Source of the DNA: Tubiluchus corallicola
Taxonomy: Eukaryota; Priapulida; Priapulimorpha; Priapulimorphida; Tubiluchidae
Direction: 5' to 3'
DNA length: 64,000 nucleotides
Assembly (NCBI GenBank): GCA_030141605.1
Contig: JAQGDQ010000932.1
Coordinates: forward strand, 1 to 64,000
In this document: positions 23,879 to 36,198 of the stretch, piece by piece
Layout of the letters: every line of letters begins with the position of its first letter
Numbering within the stretch: the first letter of the stretch is position 1
The notes under the pieces: generated by a model
Told to the model about the DNA's origin: nothing
Databases searched by the model: none
Seen by the model: the letters and a program-made list of their open reading frames with translations, nothing else
Made by a program: the position numbers and the translations under genes

Positions 23879-26800
23879 ATGGAAGACGGCGAAATTGACG
23901 TTGAAGATATCTCTTCCTCGGTACGGCGTCTCCACGACGAAATCAGTAGCTTAAAGGCGGATTTGTCGTTTGCGCAAGAAAAGCTGAACGACTATCAGCG
24001 CTTGTACGACGAGGCAAACATTCGTAATGACGGTTTACAGCAGCAGGTATCGTAGATTCTGAGTTTAAAACAAAAGCCAAGTCACTCGGAAAGTTGAGCT
24101 TATTTTAATATCTGGGAAAAACGTTAGAAAGTTTTAGGAATAAAATAAACGATAAATGCCTTATGTAATTAGCAAAATCAGTAATTTAAAGTCGTCACTT
24201 TACGCTTGGTCGCACCCATTTTAGACGGAAAATGGCCTCATCCGGTTTCCGTGCAATATAAACACTTATCCCGCCAGGTGCTTCAGAATGTTTTTTAACT
24301 TATAGAGCGAACTCTGTAGACTAAGTAACCAGCCCGGCACCTACTACGTGCTGGCAAGTTTACATGTATATTTAAAAGTCAACAAAATTATTTACACAAT
24401 TAATGTTAATTACTTACACATTTTAAGGTGTAATCCTGTAGATCAAAGCAACGTAACCACCTTAAATTTGATCATATTTGATCGAATAACTAATTTCTAG
24501 ATAAACTCAGTTAAACACAACATTAGAATAACGGAATTTCTAAGCAAACTGTAGACATTTTTAAACGCATACCTTCATACAGGTTGCCTTCACGGCATTC
24601 CCGCTGCCCAGCAGACGCCAGCTTAAGTCAGTTCATTTTGGCGGGAGATAAGAAATATTTAATATTTAAATTTCTTTTACTGTTTTAAAAGAGCATTCTC
24701 TGCACATATATTTTGGGATGATTTTAATAATTTTAATTGTACATTAAAATGCAGTAAAAGTTCCTCAAGGGTTGGTTCTGCCTCTAAAGTCTGTAAAAAA
24801 AACTTTTCTTAGCTTGAAATGGGGAAACGAAATTATGCTGCATATGACGGCATTAAACTGCTTGTGGTTTGTTAGGTGGAGAGACTTCAGAAGGAATTAA
24901 AGTGCCACAAGTCTCTTCCTGTAAGTACCAAAGATGTAGCTATACAGAATGAAGATCACGAACAGGAACAACCGACATCGGAAGCTTCAGATGAACCAGT
25001 TCTTAATAATTCATACTGGAGTCAGGCAATTGGCGAAACAGTAAGTTTTTATTTAAATTTTGTAGTAATGCTTTATGCTTTAGGCTGGCTACAAAAAAAT
25101 ATTTTTGTCTTACCTCATGAGCTCAAAAGATATCCGTAAGAAGGGAGGAATTTTTTAAATTTTTTTTTCAAAGCTGTGTGAATGTTTAAAGCTAAGTCGT
25201 GAAATATTTAAAATCAGTTGAAATCAAAGTTGGTTTATTTCCCCCTGTGTAGCAGTAATGTTTTCAATTTTTTCAGTACCCCATTTCCTGATTCGTTTTT
25301 TAGTTTCGCATTACTAAGTTATCGTATAATTATTCTATAGCTTCTTTTTTGTATGCTGAATGTATGTGTTACTAATTATGTTATAGGCGGCAACACTGCT
25401 TGGTCATTAGTACTCCAGCTTGGCGAAAAATTCGATATTTTTAAGCCTCCAATGCAATGAGCATATTACAAAACGGCAACCCTGGCTGAGAGTTACACGT
25501 GGAAAAACATGGCCGTGTGTTGCGTTCCACGGAAGAACGACGTTTTAATGATTATTACATTTTTTTTCACATTCATTTTAGGTATCAATAGCTGAGAGTC
25601 TTAAAGCCACAGCTGAAGCGGCTGTACTACAGTCTGGTTACGTTTACGATGAGAATTCCGGGTTGTATTATGATTATAACACTGGATGCTATTACGACTC
25701 GGTAAGATTGCTCATGTGCATTTTTCCCTGTAGTATTCCATTTTTGCATAAAACCAACTGAGTTTATGCTGTTAGGTTACTGGTTTTCTCATCATTTAAA
25801 GGAAAATAGTACGATTTTTCGTATCACATCCCCTCTTGAAGTACAGTAATAAATATACGTTTTAACGCCCATAATACTGCCATTGAAAGATTTGCAATAA
25901 TTAAATAATAGGTTAAAAGCTTAATTAACGTCCGGTAAGTCCAATTGTTGATGACATCACAACTGAACATAATTTTCAATTGCACAAATATTCCACGAGT
26001 GTGTTGCACGTGTTTGTGAAAGAGAAAATTGAAGTACAGTGCTACTGTAAGATATTCAGTGTGTTGTACTAAAACTAGGCAAGTTTTAAGATAAAAAATC
26101 AAATTTCAAATTTACCACTGTGCTCACGCATGTGCTGTCGAATGTGTGTAGTTCATCACAAACTAACACATCTGAACTGAGAGGTACAGCACCCGTTTTT
26201 GTGCAGTGCATTTCCGACAGGTACAGCACAAACATTCCACGAGCGTGTTGTGCACTTGAACTTGCAAAAGTGGAAATTGAAGCTCAGCGCGACTGTACAT
26301 GATTCAGTGTGATATAAAAAAACTCTGCGAATTTAAAATTGAAATATTGAGTTTTTGATCCTCTCTTCATATTTGAAATTCTGCAAGATAACTCAATTTT
26401 TGCTACACGAGGCGAATTTCTTTTCGATGTTATTGAACAACAAGCGAGAACAGAAACAATAACTTTCGCTATACTTTAGGAGAGAGCCTTGTATTACGAT
26501 CCAAGGACTGGCGCTTATTATACTTACGATCAGAGCGGGCAGACGTACCTTTTCCACTCGCAAGTTCAGCTTCCTTCTTACTCGACTGTGAGTGAATCTA
26601 CCTACTCGCATCATCAACGCGATGCAGAGTCACGAAATCCCGTTACTGCAAAGAAGACGAAAAGTGTGCATTCGGATGAGGTACGTTACTGAATTACACA
26701 AGTCTTACTGGTCATTTTTATCGTATATATTAATTTTGCTGGTATGGGCTTTATATACATATATAAGATTCGAGGCTACAGCTCCGACGGTGGCACCATT

Positions 26801-29800
26801 TGCGGCGATCTATACATCAGACGAAAGGTCTCGATCTAGTGTCATGCCATTGGGGGATTTTTTTCGAATCGGGCTCACCGGGACGAACAGCGTGGCCAAA
26901 AACCTCCAAAAATGGCCATTTTTCGGCCGTTTTTTTGCAAAACTTATACCTCTTATTTCTGGAGAACCGGAATGGGCCATGGGTGGTGCTGGCCAAGGAT
27001 AGATAGCCCGTTCAGCGGTGGGTGTAGCAGCAGGCGTATTTAGAATTCACGAAAGGGCCATGGCGTCATGCAACGGGCATTTTCCCGAACCCAACTCGCG
27101 ATTTTTTTCGAGACTTTGCTCACATTGGCTCTAGAAAAAACGTTCTAGCGGCGCCTGGCGGGACTCTCGGAAGAAGATATATAGCTTTTTAGAAAGAGGA
27201 AGAACAGGGCTACACGACGATGTGGGCTACATTTTAGGGCAGGTCCACCTAGAGGAGTGCCGATGAATTAATTAGATGTTCTATTTTTGGCAATTTTCGC
27301 TTGGAAAACTGCTGACGCAAAGCCATTGTTCTGACGTCATCCATTATACGCTGTCTATAATCTTATAACTTTAATTCGGCAAAAGCTGCTGCTGCTGGCA
27401 CTGCGTTATGAGGACTATGTAGGATGTTCGCGTATTATTGATTATAAGTGTATTTATATGCAAAATTTTTGCGGGGGCTTTGCTAGTCTTTATTATTACG
27501 ATGCATTTTTCCGCTCGTCTAGTAAGCTTACTACTACACACATAAAACTTGAAGTGGGATGAATAGCTGAGTGGTCATGTGTATATGCTTCATGACAGCT
27601 TGACTTCAGTACTTGCTGTGGGTGGGTTCATTTGTCATACTGACTCTGCTTTGCCGAGGAACAGTGTGTATGCATCCAGCCTGCTTAAGACTCTTCTGCT
27701 GGTTCAGTGGCTCATCATTGCAATATAGCTTTGATATTGCACAAGGTTCCAGTACTTCCACAACCATTCCATTGAACGATAGACACTGGCTTGCTGTGTG
27801 ATGAGTTGCATAAAAAATGTAATTTGACGAGTGCCATCTAGTTGAATAGTATTATTACAGGTTGTTGTCAACTTCAATTAGGGGTGAGTATTCTCTACCA
27901 CAAAACGAATTCGAACTGAGTTTAAAAAGATTTTTGAACAAGTTTTTGAGCCACCAGTACGAAGATCATGCATATTGCCCGATTTTGCTCCGTCACTAAT
28001 AATTTGCCTGAAAATTGTGCCCAGAAATCGCAACTTAATTGTGCTAATTGCGTGATGTTTCAAACGTTTTGATGATAAAGAACATATGCGGTTAAAGTGC
28101 TGAATAATTCGAATCCATAATTTTAGGTTAGAATCGAATTCGAACGTTCGATGCTCACCCCTGCTTACAACCTACGCAACTTGCGACTGTTTGACTTTGC
28201 GACCTGATCACCACTCAATTAATTACTTATTCGAAACCAACTATAATTCATATTTGCTTCTGTTTTTTCAAACAAATTAAGTTTAAATCTTCGTCTTGCG
28301 TGTAGAGGCACACCACTTGAATATACATTGTGTCCTTTTCTCTTACAATCAAGTCGCTAGAGCCGATTGTGGTTTGAAGTTGACGACTAACGACAATCTA
28401 TATTTCCTTTTTTTGTCAATTGTGTGCTTGCACAGCAAAATCGTCCTTAAGTCATCAATTAAGCTTTTCTAGTTATTCACATATTCTGAATCTCTATTTC
28501 ATGAGGATCATTTTCATACCAAGTTCATCACTCTATGTTATTTCTAAGCTGAGATAATCCATGTTGAAGTTGAGGTGCATGGTAGGCCCTGAAAAACATA
28601 ATCTTGTGGAAATCACTGTTAAAGTCAGCCATTGTTTTTTGTTGCGTCTCTACAAGATACTTAGCAACCGCATGAAAGTGTGGTTGCTGCGGATTTTACA
28701 GGAGCAAATTGAAGTTACTTTGAAATCCAGTAGATGGCTCTTCCTCGCGAAAATCTGGTCTCGTCAAGAGAAAAAACGGAAGGAAAATGGCTGTTTCCAC
28801 GAGCTACAATCGGAGTTAGAAAATACAAGTTTTTTTACAATTGCATTACTAGTTTCTAGACAGAGAAGTGGGTAAAGAGTCATAAAACTAGATTATCAAT
28901 ATAGTTTTATAAAAAAAAATATAAAAAATCGACATTTTACCAAATATTTGGTGCTTTGTACTTTGAAGCATCTTAACTTAGTTTCAACTATGCCGACTTA
29001 TGGACAGTTTTGGTTTGCAAGCACACAATTGGTTTTTTGACTTTCACATCATCCCACTTTTCAATTGTCTATCGTGTGTGTAGTGACTAAATGTTTATGC
29101 TAGTTTATTTTTGGGGGGTCTTTATTACACTGAATCGCATACAACTAAATCGCTGCATTTATTTATTAGGCAACGTTGAGCGATATTACGGGGAATTTAA
29201 GGAAGCTGTCTCTGCAACACGCTGCTCGGGGTAGGGATTTTTCACGTTTAGATGTACTACGACAGAAAGAGTGTGTCAAAACTTCTGATCATTGTTTATT
29301 GGGTGTCTCAAGAATTTTACAGCTAAGTTTTAGCTGATTCAGCAATTTTACAGCTAAATTTTAGCTGATTCAGTAATTTTACTGCTAAATTTTAGCTGAT
29401 TCAGTAATTTTACGGCTAGATTTTAGCTGATTCAGTAATTTTACGTCTAAATTTTAGCAGATTCAGTAATTTTACAGCTAAATTTTAGCTGATTCAGTAA
29501 TTTTACTCCTAAATTTAGGCTGATTCAGTAATTTTACGGCTAAATTTTAGCTGATTCAGTAATTTTACGGCTAAATTTTAGCAGATTCAGTAATTTTACA
29601 GCTAAATTTTAGCTGATTCAGTAATTTTACGGCTAAATTTTAGCTGATTCAGTAATTTTACGGCTAAATTTTAGCAGATTCAGTAATTTTACGGCTAAAT
29701 TTTAGCTGATTTAGGAATTTTACGGCTAAATTTTAGCTGATTTAGGAATTTTACGGCTAAATTTGAGCAGATTCAGTAATTTTACAGCTAAATTTTAGCA

Positions 29801-32800
29801 GATTCAATACTTTTACAGCTAAATTTTAGCTGATTCAGTAATTTTACAGCTAAATTTTAGCTGATTTAGGAATTTTGACACAGATTTTCTTCGATAATGA
29901 TGCTTAGATGCGGATGTCGGTTATCCAGTGCGTGTTGTCTTTCCAAAGACCACATTTCATCCTAGCGGAAAATCAATTTTTTAAAATGAGATTGATTGCT
30001 GGCAAAGAGCCAAGGATTATCAACAATTCATTGATTAAAATCAAATATCTGTTTCTTTTAAAGTGCGTTACTACCGTTTTTTACGCCAATTTGAGCAACC
30101 ACAGACAACACTGATTGGTTAATCGACAAAGTCCATCCCCATCGCCCGTAGTAACCGTAAGTAACCGATTTTCTTTTTTTACTCTTTAGGGAGATAGGAG
30201 GAAGGAGAAACGAAAGATAGATGAAGCTAGACTGACAGCACATGAGACATCTAGTGGCCAGAACGGAAAACTTAAAACAGTAAAATGGAAAAATGACTTT
30301 CGAAAACATAAGAGACGCTTAAAGTCAATAGAAAATAACGACATAGTTAAAAGTGAATTAGATGCTGTGACCTCCAAATGCGTGGACATAGATTTCGATA
30401 GAAACGGTACAAGTAAGAAGAAATGTGACACTATTAGCACAGCACATGAGACATCTAGTGGCCAGGACGGAAAACTTACAACTGCTAAACGAAAAAAAGA
30501 CATTCGAAAACATAAGAGGCGCTTAAAATCAATGGAAAATAAAGACGTAATTAAAAGTGAATTAGATTCTGCGGCTTCTGATGATGTGGATGTAGGTGAT
30601 GATAGAAACAGTGCATGTAAGAACAAAGATAGTAGCATTAGTGAGGTTTTAGCAAGCGAATTACAAGATACAAGTAACTCGGATAGTGAAAGAGAATCAT
30701 TGGAAGAAGGTGAGTGTTCCTCAACTACAGACAGCAGTAGTGACGACAGTGATTGGAATCGTATAGAAACCATCAGCGATGGCGCACTGTCCGAGGAAGA
30801 TACAGAGATGGCAGAAGATGCTGACGGTAAGTTTTTTCTTTTTTTTTGGAAATTTCATAATTGTAGCTAATACATTTTGCAAGTTCTTTCGATAATCTCA
30901 GAAACATTCCACCCACTGTCTTTTCATTACTTGGCTCCACAATTTCAATACGAAATGCTGTTAAAAATCGTTTTTCATAGAGCAGCTTCCCGCTTGAAAT
31001 TGTTTTGAAACTAAAAAAGTTGTTTAGTGCACCTCAGTGAAGCTTTAAGCTGATTCAGTAATTTTGCAGTTAAATTTTAGCTGATTCAGTAATTTTATGG
31101 CTAAATTTTAGCTGATTCAGTAATTTTGTGGCTAAATTTCAGCTGATTCAATAATTTTACGGCTAAATTTTTAGCTGATTCAGTAATTTTATGGCTAAAT
31201 TTTAGCTGATTTAGTAATTTTGCAGCTAAATTTCAGCTGATTCAATAATTTTACAGCTACATTTTTTTTAGCTGATTCAGTAATTTGACTGCTAAATTTG
31301 AGCTGATTCAGTAATTTTATGGCTAAATTATAGCTGATTCAGTGATTTTTGCTGATTCTTACTGAACTGCTTTTCTTCTTACATCTTACTGTTGCCCAAG
31401 CTTAAAGCACTAGAAAACCCTCCACTTACATAAAACTGAAAAAAATTTGTCTTGGAATTTTATACCACTTAAGTGATTACCTTATTGCGTGCAGGACTTG
31501 TGTCGACAAGTAGCGCTGTATAAAACTTGTTAATTTAAACTCCCGGGCTGACCGTTAGATGCAGCCATTTTAACAAGAAGTCATTTGAAATGAGTTTAGA
31601 CAACATTGAAAAAACAATCAGGGCATTCATAACACATGTTGCTAATTAAATAAAATTTTAAATTACTGTGTCTTGTCAATAAGTTTAAAAATAAGTTTTT
31701 AGTTATCGAGTGGCGCGCCCTGGATGGTGAGTCAGCGACATTTTACCAATTGGCACGAACATTTTAAATTGTTATTTGTAGTTACGTAAGTCTTTCTAGC
31801 AGTTAAGCGAAATGCTAAGTAACACAATTTTGCATGGAAAGTTTTTTGGACATAATTTAACATTTTCTTTTCTTTCTCTGATTCACCTTGCGCATATATG
31901 ACATCATGTAATGGCGACTTCAGAACAATATTGCAGGAGATTTAAAATGAAAACATACAAAAATTCCTTTCAACACGAGCACAATATGTGCATAAAATTG
32001 CTGTCAAGTAGTATAATTTTTAAAGCGATTTTTCTGAAATCTATTTTAGGTGCCCCCTTTTCTTGTCCTTTAACTTTTTCAGAGCCCGAAATTTTCTAAA
32101 CTCTATCATTCGAACAGATACAGGAATGTAACATACTTTTTTAGAATTGTCATCGCAATGGCCACCATGCATACGGGTAATTGTCAAAATGGCGGAAACT
32201 GTCCCGCTTGGCACGCTGTTCATCATCACGTGTACCGGAGCAAACATAGGAAGAGAAAAATCCTGTCTAGTCACCATTCCAGAACTTGGCATTAGCAAGG
32301 TGTGCTTCACTTTTAAACATGGCTTTGACTTAATGAGTTACTTTTTCGGGAAGCTAATTATTCCTAAAAGATTGTTTTTGTTCTTAACTCGGAATGTGGC
32401 TTTGTAATATGTAAGTGTAGGCTTATGAAATGTCTGCTTAAGTGTGGAGGTGTCTGCCAGGTTGTGGAGTCGGTTCATTAAATTCCTGACTCTGGCTCCG
32501 ACTCCGACTTTTACTCCGACTCGTAAAATTTTAGGAGCCGCTACTCCCGACTCCAACTCCGGCTCGCGCTAAAGAGATTTCCCATATTTCTCGTGGCAAA
32601 TGCAAAAACAAAGTGAAAGTAGGAATGCAAGTTGCATAGAAAATAAAATTCCAGGAAGAACTTCTATTAAGGTCGCGAAAAGCTGAAAAATTCTGCTTAG
32701 TTTTGTCGGAAAGTAATAAACGAGGAAAATTCCATCTCTGGTATGCATTAAATTTGCGGAAGAGTCGGAAATCGGGCCAATTCCATTTTTTGTAGCTATT

Positions 32801-35734
32801 TCCATTTCAGTTGCATAATACTAACCAAAAATGTCAATTTTCTATCGTATTAGTGATTGTGATAAATTAAGTGGCTTCGCAGCATCAAATTTTTCAAGTT
32901 CACATTGGGTTTCTTGTTGTACAGGTTCATGCTGAGGTCACATTTCATGAAGAATCTGGTCAGTACGTGGTAAAAGACTGTGGTAGCCAAAACGGAACAT
33001 TCCTGAATGACCATAGGCTATCAGAGGTTTGCTTTTGTTTTTACTGTCCAGTGTCCGACAGATTCTTACCTTTTGTTTCCTGTATTCTGTCCTGAAGACT
33101 TTGATTCTTATAGATTTATCTGCCATAGTTACATAAGTGCTTCCAACTTAGCCACTGGGGGGGGGGGGGTAAGCCAGCCCAACTCAGTGCCGGTCCCAAG
33201 CCCGGATAAATAGGGAGGGTTAGGGTCAGGAAGGGCATCCGCCTGTAAAAACTGCGCCAAAACCTTCTATGAATGAGTCGGTGAGACTTAAAGGGAAAGT
33301 CCACAAAGAAGTGGTCAGACCCGCTCTAATCTATGGGCTGGAAGCAGCTTCTCTAAAGAAGACCGAAGAGAAGAAAATGGGTGTGGTGGAGATGAGGATG
33401 TTGAGATGGATGGTGGGAATAACAAGAAGAGATAAAATTAGAAATGATAATATCAGAGGAACAGTAAAAGTAGTGGAAGCCTCGCAAGATTGCGATGGTA
33501 TGGACACCTGAAAAAAAGAGTAGGTGAAGATCATGTGGGAAGGGAAGACATAAATGAAGAGATGGTTAACAACAGGAATGCGTGGAGAAGACTCATTCAC
33601 AACGGCGACCCCGAATAGGGAAAAGCGGGGAAGAAGAAGAAGAAGAAGTTAGATAAGTGCTTCTGTGAGAAGCTTTTATTAACTCCTTCAGGTCCACTCC
33701 ATTCACAATACGTCTTATAAGACCTGATGACTTTTCTACTACTGTATGAGGACAGACATAACTTAATTATTACAAATTAGGTACTGTTCTATTCAGGAGA
33801 ATCTCGGTTGTCCAATGACATTATTTGTTTAAGCGTTTTTAAGTGATTTAATTGGATAAAATTAAGAAAAACACGCCCTTTTCGGGTACTCCATCTTGGC
33901 CTATTGAGTAGATTAGTCTGGTGTACACTTGTGTGATTGTATGCACTATTTTATTGATCACCTGCTTGCTACAGCCCAAGCTGTGCATTGTTCTGCTGCT
34001 ATTCCAGGAAAAAAACAGCCAATCAGCCAAGGACAAATTAAGGTCGTTTCATCTTTCAGCAGAAATTTCTCCTTAAAAATAGATTAGACTTGAGGTCAAA
34101 GTTTATCAGAGTGTTGTGTCTGGATAGTTGAAATTTTCTGCATTAGCCGATTTCACACAAGTGATACTGCGCATTGTTACCGTGCAAACACTGCAGTTAC
34201 TAAAAGATCTTTTCAATTTATTTGTTAAAAATCCATTTTTAATTTCTCAAAGGTAAGCTAATGCATTTCGTACGTAATTTTGCATGAAAGTCCATTGTAT
34301 GAGGAATAGAACCGTACAAAAATTATCAAATATAATTGAATCACGCTTAGTGAGAGCAGTTTTCATGAACTCAAGCAGAATGCATCAAATGTTTATGGTT
34401 TTGAAGGGTTAACAGGGAGATCATTACTATAAGCACTTGCTTAGTTCTGCTGCTCTTCATGTACAATACAAAACGAAAACAGAAAAGGATGGTGTTCCTA
34501 TTTTCATGCTTAACGGCTTATTTTTAAATAGGCTGTAGGTGTTTCCCCATCTGTGGTAAACAATGTTATTCATAAGTGAGATTTAAAACAATAAGATTAA
34601 CAGTCTTGCTACCTTGCAGCAGGGGTGAGCATTCTCTACCCCAGAAAGCGAATTCGAATCGAACCGAATTTGTGACTTTCGAATTCGAATCGAACCGAAC
34701 TTTAGTGTTTCGAATTCGAACCGAATTCGAATAGAGATTGAACGATTTTCAAACCACCAGTAAAAATTAGTCTTACAAAGATCATGCATATCACTAGATT
34801 TTGTTCTGCAACAAAACGACTAGTAATTTGATTAAAGTTGTGCACAGAAATAACAACTAAATTATGTTAATTGCATGATGTTTCATTCGTTTTAATGAGC
34901 AGGAACATATGTGATTGAAGTGCTGAATTATTCGAATCTATAGTTTTGGATTCGAATCGAGTTCGAACTAAAAAAAAACGTTCGATGCTCACTCCTAATT
35001 TGCAGGGCCGGTGCGCAGTAAAAATGTCACAGGATTTTTACCAACTTTTCCATTTGTGTCATTGTTTCCTGTGCCGTTTTTGCCTGTGTCATTTTTACGT
35101 GTGCCACTTTTACCTATTCAAAAATAAGCCGTTAAACATCAAAATAGGAACACCGTCTTTTTCTCTTTTCGTTTTTCTTTTGCACAACCTCATTGTAACC
35201 GCTTCCTGCTTCTTACAGACAAAGACAGTAAGCGAAACACTTCCGCTGACACACGGAGACGTGTTGAGATTAGGAGAGAATGTTGTGTTGCTGCTTCACA
35301 TACATCAGTCTACGGAAACTTGCAACGAATGTGAACCGGGTCAAGTGCAGGCAGAAGTTGCCAAGCAACGAAATCCTGTGAAAGGTAAAAAACTCGAAAG
35401 GATGGAAATGCGGAGTTTTGTCACGCTGTTTTTCCGTCGTGTTCATTGTCTGAATACTTTTATTTCGGAACAAAGTCTTTTACCGAAACGATCGGGGGAG
35501 GGGGGGGGGCGTATCAAAACTTTCTGACGCCCTAGGCTGATACTTATGTTCTGCCCATCTGTATTGTGAATTTGTTGTTGTTTATGTTTTAGCAGATTAA
35601 ACAATTACTTGTGGTGTGTTAGATTACCCTGGTCATTATTAATTACATATTTGCGTAGTGCTGATATTCAAACAGGCTGCGCAACTAGTTATCTACTTTT
35701 TTGTCTAAATTATACTACTACTAGTACTACTGTG

Positions 35735-35799
<65 letters not shown>

Positions 35800-35849
35800 C
35801 ACTACCACTACTATTACTACTACCACTACTACTACCACTACCACTACTA

Positions 35850-35943
<94 letters not shown>

Positions 35944-36029
35944 CACTACCACTACTATTACTACTACCACTACAATTACTACTACCACTACTACTACCAC
36001 TACTACTGCTACTACCACTACTAGTACTA

Positions 36030-36117
<88 letters not shown>

Positions 36118-36125
36118 CACTACCA

Positions 36126-36198
<73 letters not shown>

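Noticed and set aside
27560-27650. tRNA-like A box (tagctgagtgg) and gggttc
   Set aside because: No foldable cloverleaf and a poor B box; a tRNA-derived SINE remains possible but unsupported.
30186-30773. 195-codon minus-strand frame
   Set aside because: Antisense shadow of AGGF1 exon 6; its repeats mirror the exon's 204-nt duplication.
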